Position numbers and translations under genes: made by a program. From the NCBI GenBank assembly GCA_023460175.1, contig JAEWRC010000215.1, positions 1-5,938 on the forward strand: a stretch of DNA of 5,938 nt, in the 5' to 3' direction. A model generated the notes under the pieces. The model was not told where the DNA came from. It was given only the letters and a program-made list of their open reading frames with translations, and did no database searches. Shown here in pieces: positions 1 through 5,103 of the stretch. Position 1 is the first letter of the stretch, and each line of letters opens with the position of its first letter. Origin of the DNA: Actinomycetes bacterium. GTDB taxonomy: Bacteria; Actinomycetota; Actinomycetes; Mycobacteriales; Mycobacteriaceae.

Positions 1-1060
1 CGCCCTTGGGGGCGATGCAGTAGATGGTGACTTCGGTCTTGTCCGGGGCGATCGGGCGGAAATGCCGGATCTGGGTGGAGAACTGATCCATCAGATACAC
101 ATTCGGATACAGGCACAGGTTGCGCGAACCCTTGACCATGAATTCCCCCTTGGCCTCCCCATAAGTGGCCTTGAGTTCGTCGAGGCGGTCCCACAGCGGC
201 CGGTCTTCGGGGTTGGCGGCATAGGTCCACAGGCACAAATGGCCGTGGGGGAAGGACCAGTAGCCGCCGCCGGATTTGCCCCAGCCCCCGGCGTCCAGGG
301 TTTTGGTGACGTTGGTCGATTCGCCGGAGGAGCGCCGCGAGGTGGTGGCGGCGTAGTTCCAGTGCACCGCCGAGACGTGGTAGCCATCAGCGCCGTTTTC
401 GGCTTGGACTTTCCAGTTCGCGTCGTAGGTGTAGGTCGAGGCCCCGGGCACGACTTCCAGCCCGTCGGGGGATTGGTCGACCAGCAGGTCGATCACCTTG
501 ACCGAATCCCCCAGATGCTCCTCGAGGGGCAGGACGTCGTCGTTGACCGAGCCGAACAAAAACCCGCGGTAGGACTCCATGCGGACCCGGGTCAGGTCGT
601 GGGAGCCGTCGGTGTTGAACGAGTCCGGATAGCCGGCACCGTCAGGGTCTTTGACTTTGAGCAGGGAGCCGTCGTTGCGGAACGTCCAGCCATGGAACGG
701 ACACGTGAAGGTGGGGCGGTTGTCGGTCTTGCGGCGGCACAGCATCGCCCCCCGATGGGAGCACGCATTGATCAGACAATGCAGCTCGCCCTTGCGGTCG
801 CGGCTGATCACCACGGGCTGGCGCCCGATATAGGTGGTGAAGTAGTCACCGGGATTGGGGATCTGGGACTCATGGGCCAGATACACCCAGTTGCCCTCGA
901 AGATGTGTTCCATCTCCAACTCGAAAATCTCTTCATCAGTGAAAATCCGGCGATTCGCCCGGTACACACCGGCAGCCGGGTCCTCCACCACCGCATCCGC
1001 AAGGATGTGGTCGAGGTGGGTGCTGACGCCGGCGGACGTCCGCGGCAGTGAAGTGGTCAT
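1..1060 (-). CDS. benA: Benzoate 1,2-dioxygenase large (alpha) subunit, 3'-truncated by window edge
   Basis: Terminal oxygenase large subunit of the Rieske ring-hydroxylating family. With BenB and the reductase BenC it dihydroxylates benzoate to a cis-diol carboxylate in the cytoplasm. I translated the minus strand by hand: the frame stays open from ATG at 1060-1058 to base 1, giving about 353 of the usual ~450 residues. The Rieske [2Fe-2S] ligands are present: C100-x-H102 in NACSHRGAML and C120-x2-H123 in CPFHGWTF. The catalytic-domain motif ENGADGYHVSAVHWNY follows (N222, D225, H228, H233), where D225 is the bridging Asp and the two His bind mononuclear iron. The third iron ligand, a C-terminal Asp, is off the window. 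A GGAGG (complement of 1066-1070) lies 5 nt before the ATG, supporting this start. Divergence from catR and the cat operon supports benzoate over other substrates. An anthranilate or toluate dioxygenase is the main alternative. Codon use is less strictly GC-ending than in catBAC. Confidence 0.92.
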   Translation of the reverse strand, partial: MTTSLPRTSAGVSTHLDHILADAVVEDPAAGVYRANRRIFTDEEIFELEMEHIFEGNWVYLAHESQIPNPGDYFTTYIGRQPVVISRDRKGELHCLINACSHRGAMLCRRKTDNRPTFTCPFHGWTFRNDGSLLKVKDPDGAGYPDSFNTDGSHDLTRVRMESYRGFLFGSVNDDVLPLEEHLGDSVKVIDLLVDQSPDGLEVVPGASTYTYDANWKVQAENGADGYHVSAVHWNYAATTSRRSSGESTNVTKTLDAGGWGKSGGGYWSFPHGHLCLWTYAANPEDRPLWDRLDELKATYGEAKGEFMVKGSRNLCLYPNVYLMDQFSTQIRHFRPIAPDKTEVTIYCIAPKG

Positions 1061-1107
1061 CGTGGCCTCCGGTTCTTCTGGAGAGCTCGGAAATGTGCTC
1101 TGGGCAC

Positions 1108-1126
1108 CCACTGTCACATTCAGTGG
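1108..1126. repeat. Inverted repeat CCACTG-N7-CAGTGG (benA-proximal)
   Basis: A perfect 6-bp inverted repeat with a 7-nt spacer. It extends to nearly 8 bp per arm (1105-1128) if one bulged C is allowed. It lies 48-66 nt upstream of the benA start codon and overlaps the predicted benA transcript start. It could be an operator half-site pair for the divergent regulator or a small stem-loop in the benA leader. The symmetric positions of the LysR T-N11-A rule are C/G here, so it does not match that consensus. Confidence 0.45.
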
Positions 1127-1134
1127 TGATCGTC

Positions 1135-1140
1135 ACACTA
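1135..1140 (-). promoter_or_regulatory. Candidate -10 element for benA
   Basis: Read on the minus strand the hexamer is TAGTGT, which fits the actinobacterial TANNNT -10 pattern. It would place a transcript start near 1127 and leave a leader of about 67 nt before benA. No convincing -35 is found 17-18 nt upstream (CAGGTC or CCAGGT), which would suit an activator-dependent promoter. The assignment is weak, because six-base matches are common by chance. Confidence 0.3.
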
Positions 1141-1154
1141 GGCATATTGCTAGT
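1137..1154. repeat. Inverted repeat ACTAG-N8-CTAGT
   Basis: Five-base arms (1137-1141 and 1150-1154) are perfectly inverted around an 8-nt spacer with ATAT-like symmetry at its centre. CTAG is a rare tetranucleotide in many bacterial genomes, so two copies 12 nt apart stand out slightly. The repeat overlaps the candidate benA -10. No regulator can be assigned from the sequence. Confidence 0.3.
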
Positions 1155-1169
1155 CCAGACCTGGGGTGG

Positions 1170-1190
1170 GATTGATAATCAAAATCAATC
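1170..1190. repeat. Central inverted repeat GATTGAT-N7-ATCAATC
   Basis: A perfect 7-bp inverted repeat with a 7-nt spacer in the AT-rich centre of the divergent region. It is flanked by a second, slightly offset pair, GGGTG at 1164-1168 and CACCC at 1194-1198. Its centre (1180) is about 104 nt upstream of catR and 120 nt upstream of benA, so it sits between both candidate promoters. The 7-nt spacer matches that of the ATAC-N7-GTAT sites of CatM/BenM-type regulators, but the arm sequence differs. It is the best visible candidate for the main CatR recognition site; the assignment is inferred. Confidence 0.5.
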
Positions 1191-1210
1191 ATTCACCCGT
1201 AATTAAGTCC

Positions 1211-1239
1211 TTGTTCTCTATTGGTTGAGCGCCTAACGT
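1211..1239 (+). promoter_or_regulatory. Candidate sigma-70-type promoter of catR operon
   Basis: TTGTTC at 1211-1216 and TAACGT at 1234-1239 are separated by exactly 17 nt and fit the TTGNNN / TANNNT pattern of actinobacterial housekeeping promoters. Transcription would begin near 1246, leaving a leader of about 38 nt before the ATG at 1284. This would drive the whole catR-catB-catA-catC operon unless an internal promoter exists. It is predicted from sequence alone. Confidence 0.5.
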
Positions 1240-1242
1240 CGA

Positions 1243-1260
1243 CTGTGTCACCCATCACAG
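1243..1260. repeat. Inverted repeat CTGTG-N8-CACAG over predicted catR start site
   Basis: Five-base perfect arms with an 8-nt spacer begin right at the predicted transcription start and end 23 nt before the catR ATG. A protein bound here would block or modulate its own operon, so it is a candidate autoregulatory operator. The arms are short and could arise by chance. Confidence 0.35.
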
Positions 1261-1272
1261 GCGTATCGAGTC

Positions 1273-1277
1273 AGGAG
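1273..1277 (+). promoter_or_regulatory. Ribosome binding site deciding the catR start
   Basis: AGGAG lies 6 nt before ATG 1284 and fixes that codon as the catR start. The same frame is open back to a TTG at 1221, but that codon lies upstream of the predicted transcription start and has no such site. Confidence 0.75.
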
Positions 1278-1283
1278 CGAGGC

Positions 1284-2174
1284 ATGGAGCTGAGGCACCT
1301 CAGGTACTTCGCCGCCGTGGCCGAGACCTGCCATTTCGGTCAGGCCGCCGAGCGGCTGCACGTCGCGCAGCCGGCCCTGTCCTACGCCATCCGCCAACTC
1401 GAGTCCGAACTGGACGTCACGCTGTTCAACCGGACCACCCGGCAGGTGTCGCTGACCGCGGCCGGGGAGTTCCTGCGCGGCGAGGCGGACCGGATCCTGG
1501 CCCACGTCGACGACGCCGAACGCGGTGTGCGCCGGATCGCCGCGGGCCGCAGCGGGCTGCTGCGCCTCGGCCTCACCGGCACGGCGGCCTTCTCGTATCT
1601 GCCGCGCATCGCGCGGGTGGTCAAACGCGAACTTCCCGACGCGGCACTGGAGATCCAGGCCGACCTGCTGACCCCGGCCCAGTGTGATGCGTTGCGCAAC
1701 GACGCCCTGGACCTCGGCGTGCTCCGGCCGCCCGCGGTCGGCGAGGAGATCGAGATGCGCACCATCGACGTCGAGTCGCTGGTGCTGGCGGTCTCGGTCG
1801 ACCACCGGCTGGCCGTGGAACCCGTTGTGTCCATGACGGATCTGCGCAACGAACCGTTCGTCGCCTACGCCGGTCGCGACTCGGCGGTCAACGAGGCGGT
1901 GCTGCGCAGCTGCCGCGCCGCCGGGTTCGTCCCGCACCGCGAGCACGCGGTGTCCGGGACCGCGGTGCTGCTGGCCCTGGTGGCCGCCGGCCTCGGGATC
2001 GCGGTGGTGCCCCAGTCGGTGCGGTCCCTGCCGCTCGAGGGCGTGGTGTTCCGCGATCTGGTCGACGGCGGCAGCATCGAGTTGGCCCTGGCCTGGCGCC
2101 GCGGCACCGAGAACCCGCTGGTGCCGTCCGTCGTCGACGTCCTTTCCGCCGCGTTCGTGAAGGAGAACCAGTGA
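1284..2174 (+). CDS. catR: LysR-type transcriptional regulator, CatR/CatM/BenM-like
   Basis: A 296-residue cytoplasmic LysR-family regulator of normal length. The N-terminal winged helix-turn-helix covers roughly residues 1-60, with the characteristic FGQAAERLHVAQPALS (18-33) followed by IRQLE and a conserved wing (FNRTTRQVSLTAAG). A linker helix follows, then a periplasmic-binding-protein-like effector domain (about 90-290). T100 in GLTGTAAFS, T130 in LLTPAQ and R148 in GVLRPP fall about where BenM places its effector-contacting Ser99, Thr128 and Arg146. That alignment is from memory and approximate. The likely effector is cis,cis-muconate and/or benzoate, inferred from its neighbours. It diverges from benA and is the first gene of the cat operon, with its TGA overlapping the catB GTG. 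A LysR gene transcribed together with its targets is less common than a divergent one. A role in regulating ben, cat or both is likely but unproven. Confidence 0.87.
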   Translation: MELRHLRYFAAVAETCHFGQAAERLHVAQPALSYAIRQLESELDVTLFNRTTRQVSLTAAGEFLRGEADRILAHVDDAERGVRRIAAGRSGLLRLGLTGTAAFSYLPRIARVVKRELPDAALEIQADLLTPAQCDALRNDALDLGVLRPPAVGEEIEMRTIDVESLVLAVSVDHRLAVEPVVSMTDLRNEPFVAYAGRDSAVNEAVLRSCRAAGFVPHREHAVSGTAVLLALVAAGLGIAVVPQSVRSLPLEGVVFRDLVDGGSIELALAWRRGTENPLVPSVVDVLSAAFVKENQ

Positions 2175-3274
2175 AAATCACTGCGGTCGAGGCGATCCCG
2201 TTCGCCATTCCGTACACCAAGCCGCTGAAGTTCGCCTCCGGTGAGGTGCACACCGCCGAACACGTCCTGGTGCGCGTGCACACCGACGACGGCATCGTCG
2301 GCATCGCCGAGGCCCCGCCGCGGCCGTTCACCTACGGCGAGACCCAGGCCGGCATCATCGCCGTCATCAACGGCGTGTTCACCCCGCAACTGGTCGGGCT
2401 GCGCCTGACCGAACGCGAGGTCGCCCACGCGCGGCTGGCCCGCACCGTCGGCAACCCGACCGCCAAGGCCGCCGTCGACATGGCGATCTGGGATGCGCTG
2501 GGCCGCACCCTGGGACTGCCGGTCTCCGATCTGCTCGGCGGCTACACCGACCGCATGCGGGTCAGCCACATGCTGGGCTTCGACGATCCCGCCGCCATGG
2601 TCGCCGAGGCGGAGAAGATGCTGGAGCGCTACGGCATCTCGACGTTCAAGGTCAAGGTCGGCCGCCGGCCGGTGCAGCTGGACACCGCCGTGGTGCGGGC
2701 GCTGCGGGAACGCTTCGGCGACACCATCGAGCTCTACGTCGACGGCAACCGCGGCTGGACGGCCGCCGAGTCGATGCGGGCCATGAAGGAGATGGCCGAC
2801 CTGGACCTGCTGTTCGCCGAGGAGCTCAACCCGGCCGACGACGTGCTGGGCCGGCGCTGGCTGGTCGGCAAGCTCGACGTCCCGTTCATCGCCGACGAAT
2901 CGGTGCCCACCCCGGCCGACGTCACCCGCGAGGTGCTCGGCGGGTCGGCGACCGCGATCAGCATCAAGACCGCCCGCACCGGGTTCACCGGCTCCACCCG
3001 GGTGCACCACCTGGCCGAAGGGCTCGGGCTCGAGGTGGTGATGGGCAACCAGATCGACGGCCAACTCGGCACCGCCTGCGCGGTCACCTTCGGCGCCGCC
3101 CACGAGCTGACCTCGCGGCGCGCCGGCGAGCTGTCGAACTTCCTGGACATGTCCGACGACCTGCTCGCCGAGCCGCTGCGGATCAGCGACGGCGTTCTGC
3201 GCGTGCCGTTCGGCGTCGGTCTCGGCGTCGACCTGGACCCCGACAAACTCACCCGGTATCGCACCGACAACTGA
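2171..3274 (+). CDS. catB: Muconate cycloisomerase (cis,cis-muconate lactonizing enzyme)
   Basis: Converts cis,cis-muconate to (+)-muconolactone, the second step of the catechol ortho-cleavage branch of the 3-oxoadipate pathway. At 367 residues it is full length for the enolase superfamily, MLE subgroup. The N-terminal capping domain (about 1-125) is followed by the beta/alpha barrel. Catalytic residues are all present: K160-x-K162 (FKVKVG), metal ligands D191 (YVDGN), E217 (FAEEL) and D242 (ADES), general base K266 (ISIKTARTG), and E320 (AGELSNF). All are offset by exactly seven from the recalled Pseudomonas putida enzyme (K167, K169, D198, E224, D249, K273, E327). The start is GTG at 2171, overlapping the catR TGA, with AAGGAG at 2160-2165 five nt upstream, which suggests translational coupling. 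A chloromuconate cycloisomerase is the main alternative, but the company of catA and catC and the lack of chlorocatechol genes favour CatB. Confidence 0.96.
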   Translation: MKITAVEAIPFAIPYTKPLKFASGEVHTAEHVLVRVHTDDGIVGIAEAPPRPFTYGETQAGIIAVINGVFTPQLVGLRLTEREVAHARLARTVGNPTAKAAVDMAIWDALGRTLGLPVSDLLGGYTDRMRVSHMLGFDDPAAMVAEAEKMLERYGISTFKVKVGRRPVQLDTAVVRALRERFGDTIELYVDGNRGWTAAESMRAMKEMADLDLLFAEELNPADDVLGRRWLVGKLDVPFIADESVPTPADVTREVLGGSATAISIKTARTGFTGSTRVHHLAEGLGLEVVMGNQIDGQLGTACAVTFGAAHELTSRRAGELSNFLDMSDDLLAEPLRISDGVLRVPFGVGLGVDLDPDKLTRYRTDN

Positions 3275-3334
3275 ACGCACCCCAGTCGATCAAACCCGTC
3301 GATCAGGAATATTGACGAAGGAGAACACCGCGAA
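3275..3334 (+). other. catB-catA spacer with 8-bp direct repeat and catA ribosome binding site
   Basis: This is the only sizeable gap in the operon, at 60 nt. It contains GTCGATCA twice (3285-3292 and 3298-3305, period 13 nt), and then AAGGAGA at 3318-3324, ten nt before the catA ATG. No hairpin with a T-run is visible, so transcription probably continues through. The repeat may be chance or an mRNA-level element; nothing further can be supported. Confidence 0.4.
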
Positions 3335-4201
3335 ATGACCACCATGGAGAGCCCGGCAGAGCACGCCTCGGCGGCGGCCTCGGGAGCGTCGGCCACCGAA
3401 CGCTTCCACGCCGACAAGTCCCCGTTCGAGGCCGTCAAGGACACCCCGCCCGAGCGGGTCGACATGCTCGCGCGCGAGGTGCTCGACGCCGTGCACGCCA
3501 CCATCCGCAAGCACAAGGTCTCCTACGACGAGTACAACGCGCTCAAGGCGTGGCTGATCAACGTCGGCCAGGACGGGGAGTGGCCGCTGTTCCTCGACGT
3601 GTGGGTCGAGCACGTCGTCGAAGAGGTCGCCACCGATCACCGGCAGGGCAACAAGGGCAGCATCGAGGGCCCGTACTACGTGCCGGACTCGCCGGAACTC
3701 GGCGCGGTGGGCACCATGCCCATGCGCGAGGACGAGGCCGGCACACCGCTGGTCTGGGACGGCCGCATCACCTCCACCGACGGAAAACCGTTGGCGGGCA
3801 AGATCGAACTGTGGCACGCCGACGCCGACGGGTTCTACTCGCAGTTCGCCCCCGGGCTGCCGGAGTGGAATCTGCGCGGCAGCTTCTCCACCGGGACCGA
3901 CGGCAACTTCCAGATCTCCACCATCCGGCCCGCGCCGTACCAGATCCCCACCGACGGGTCCTGCGGCAAGCTGATCGCTGCGGCCGGCTGGCACGCCTGG
4001 CGTCCGGCGCACCTGCACGTCAAGGTGTCCGCCCCGGGCCACGAATCGCTCACCGCGCAGCTGTATTTCCCCGGCGACCCGCACAACTCCGACGACATCG
4101 CCAGCGCGGTCAAGCCCGAACTCATGCTCGACCCGCAGCCGCGCCCGGACGGCTCGGAAGCGATGACCTACTACTTCGTCCTCGACCCGGTGGAGGCCTG
4201 A
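3335..4201 (+). CDS. catA: Catechol 1,2-dioxygenase (intradiol, Fe(III))
   Basis: Cleaves catechol between the hydroxyl-bearing carbons with O2 to give cis,cis-muconate, the substrate of CatB. The 288-residue protein begins with an Ala/Ser-rich stretch (about 1-22), followed by the helical dimerisation/linker domain typical of catechol dioxygenases (about 30-110) and the beta-sandwich catalytic domain. The non-haem Fe(III) ligands can be placed: Y168 (ADADGFYSQ), Y202 (PAPYQIPTDG), H226 and H228 (WRPAHLHVK). R223 matches the conserved active-site Arg three residues before the first His. The Y202-H226 spacing of 24 equals that of the Acinetobacter enzyme as I recall it (Tyr200/His224). The ATG at 3335 has AAGGAGA ten nt upstream; the in-frame ATG at 3344 is a possible alternative. 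The stop is one nt before catC. Hydroxyquinol and chlorocatechol dioxygenases are relatives, but the catB/catC context favours CatA. Confidence 0.95.
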   Translation: MTTMESPAEHASAAASGASATERFHADKSPFEAVKDTPPERVDMLAREVLDAVHATIRKHKVSYDEYNALKAWLINVGQDGEWPLFLDVWVEHVVEEVATDHRQGNKGSIEGPYYVPDSPELGAVGTMPMREDEAGTPLVWDGRITSTDGKPLAGKIELWHADADGFYSQFAPGLPEWNLRGSFSTGTDGNFQISTIRPAPYQIPTDGSCGKLIAAAGWHAWRPAHLHVKVSAPGHESLTAQLYFPGDPHNSDDIASAVKPELMLDPQPRPDGSEAMTYYFVLDPVEA

Positions 4202-4202
4202 C

Positions 4203-4487
4203 ATGCTGTACCACGTGCGCATGGACGTGCGGATCCCCGAGAACATGGATCCGCAGCGGCGCAGCGATCTGGTGAACCGGGAGAAGCGCTACTCCCAGGA
4301 CCTGCAACGGGCCGGCAAGTGGCCGCACATCTGGCGGGTGGTGGGCGAGTACGCCAACTACTCGGTCTTCGACGTCGAGTCCAATGACGAGCTGCACCAG
4401 ATCCTTTCCGGTCTGCCGCTGTTCCCCTACATGGACATCCACGTCACCCCGCTGGCCGTGCACCCCTCCGACATCCACGCCGATTAG
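4203..4487 (+). CDS. catC: Muconolactone delta-isomerase
   Basis: Isomerises (+)-muconolactone to 3-oxoadipate enol-lactone, the last step specific to the catechol branch before it joins the protocatechuate branch. The 94-residue length is typical (about 90-96). Family hallmarks run along the whole protein: MLYHVRMDVRIP at the N-terminus, REK at 26-28, LQRAGKWPHIWRVVGEYANY in the middle, SNDELH, and LPLFPYMDIHVTPLAVHPSDI near the end. The members assemble as large ring-shaped homo-oligomers in known examples. The ATG follows the catA TGA after one nt, and its ribosome site GGAGG (4192-4196, six nt away) lies inside the end of catA, so expression is tightly linked to catA. It is the last gene of the operon. 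No enol-lactone hydrolase or 3-oxoadipate transferase gene is in the window. Confidence 0.96.
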   Translation: MLYHVRMDVRIPENMDPQRRSDLVNREKRYSQDLQRAGKWPHIWRVVGEYANYSVFDVESNDELHQILSGLPLFPYMDIHVTPLAVHPSDIHAD

Positions 4488-4502
4488 CGAGCGCCGCGTC
4501 CG

Positions 4503-5102
4503 TTAGAAAAGCTCGTCGTACCGCTGCATCAACTCGTAGATATCGTCGTCGATACCGAGATCGAGGGAGTTGAACATCCCGGCAAGGGTGTCGTACCCAC
4601 CGATGGTGAAGATGAGATCGAGCAGCTGCTGGGTGTCGAGGTCGGCCGCCAATGATTGCCAGGTCGCGATGCTGATCGTGCCGTCGATGATGAGTTCGTC
4701 GACGGCACGCAGCATCGCGGATTCCAGCGCGCTCCAGAACGGTGCATCGGGTCCGTAGGCGATACGGCCGATCTCTTCGTCGCTCAGTCCGGCGTCGCGC
4801 GCCACGAACAGGTGTTGCGCCCATTCGTAGCCGCACTTGCGGACGGCTGCGACGCGCATGATGAGGAGTTCCCGGTGCCGTTCGCTGAGCGTGGTGGCCC
4901 GGAGCAGATGGCCGTTGAAAGTGAAATAGGCCTGCGCCAGTGCCGGGTGGTGCGCCAGTGCGCCCAGCACCTTCAAGGCCTTGGGCCGGTCGGTGGTGGG
5001 TAGTGCCTCGTGTCGTGGCTTCGGTGGACGCAGAGCTGCCAGCGCGACCCGCATTTCGCGAGGAAAGTCTTGCGGCCGAAGGGGTTCGATCCGTGGTGTC
5101 AT
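4503..5102 (-). CDS. Carboxymuconolactone decarboxylase / AhpD-fold family protein, substrate unknown
   Basis: A 199-residue all-helical protein of the CMD/AhpD-like superfamily. The family core covers about residues 45-125: ALAHHPALAQAYFTFNGHL, then ERHRELLIMRVAAVRKCGYEWAQH, then GLSDEEI. Against the AhpD redox motif E-x11-C-x2-C-x3-H, the spacing is kept with E78, C90 and H97, but the second Cys is Glu (E93). A thiol-disulfide peroxidase-reductase role is therefore unlikely. The C-terminal half has a second helical stretch (about 125-180) and an acidic end. It is not evidently PcaC: it is longer than the usual ~120-130-residue decarboxylase and is not in a protocatechuate operon. The upstream dioxygenase stop is one nt before this ATG (TAGCATG), so the two are presumably co-transcribed and coupled. 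The ribosome site is weak (AAGAGG, about 12 nt away). Codons ending in A/T are much more common than in catBAC. It may act on a product of the neighbouring dioxygenase; this is inference. Confidence 0.8.
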   Translation of the reverse strand: MTPRIEPLRPQDFPREMRVALAALRPPKPRHEALPTTDRPKALKVLGALAHHPALAQAYFTFNGHLLRATTLSERHRELLIMRVAAVRKCGYEWAQHLFVARDAGLSDEEIGRIAYGPDAPFWSALESAMLRAVDELIIDGTISIATWQSLAADLDTQQLLDLIFTIGGYDTLAGMFNSLDLGIDDDIYELMQRYDELF

Positions 5103-5103
5103 G

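Larger units (their letters stand above)
1061..1283. promoter_or_regulatory. Divergent benA / catR control region
   Basis: These 223 nt separate the divergent benA and catR start codons and contain no credible gene. Composition falls from GC-rich near the genes to AT-rich in the middle (about 1171-1223), as expected for promoters in a high-GC genome. The region holds a good catR promoter candidate, a weaker benA -10 candidate and four inverted repeats (1108-1126, 1137-1154, 1170-1190, 1243-1260). A hexamer GTCACA occurs twice, at 1113-1118 and 1132-1137, with a 19-nt period. LysR-type regulators commonly bind such divergent regions, so one CatR dimer or tetramer set could control both directions. 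That control is inferred from layout only. Confidence 0.8.

Noticed and set aside
62..1051. 329-codon open frame on the plus strand opposite benA
   Set aside because: It is fully antisense to a benA frame carrying intact Rieske and iron-binding motifs, and its own translation shows no recognisable domain. High-GC third positions keep the antisense frame open.
1221..1283. Upstream TTG start extending CatR by 21 residues
   Set aside because: The extension has no family similarity, lies upstream of the predicted transcription start, and the ATG at 1284 has AGGAG six nt before it and begins exactly where LysR proteins normally begin (MELRHLRYF).
2171..3274. Unusual FAEEL at the second metal ligand of CatB, as a possibly altered active site
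   Set aside because: The ligand Glu (E217) is present at the expected spacing, and as I recall actinobacterial CatB proteins share this form, so it is not an anomaly.
1865..3280. 471-codon open frame on the minus strand opposite catR and catB
   Set aside because: It spans two clearly coding plus-strand genes and its product is low-complexity (Gly, Val, Asp, His, Arg rich), as expected of a shadow frame in GC-rich DNA.
3290..4246. 318-codon open frame on the minus strand opposite catA
   Set aside because: Antisense to catA, which has all its iron ligands; no family signature and the same low-complexity composition.
3550..4275. 241-codon open frame on the plus strand in another frame over catA and catC
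   Set aside because: Arg/His/Gly-rich out-of-frame translation overlapping two confident genes.
4488..4515. CGAGC / GCTCG inverted pair at the convergent junction as a terminator
   Set aside because: Only 5 bp of stem, an 18-nt loop and no T-run on either strand; not a convincing intrinsic terminator.
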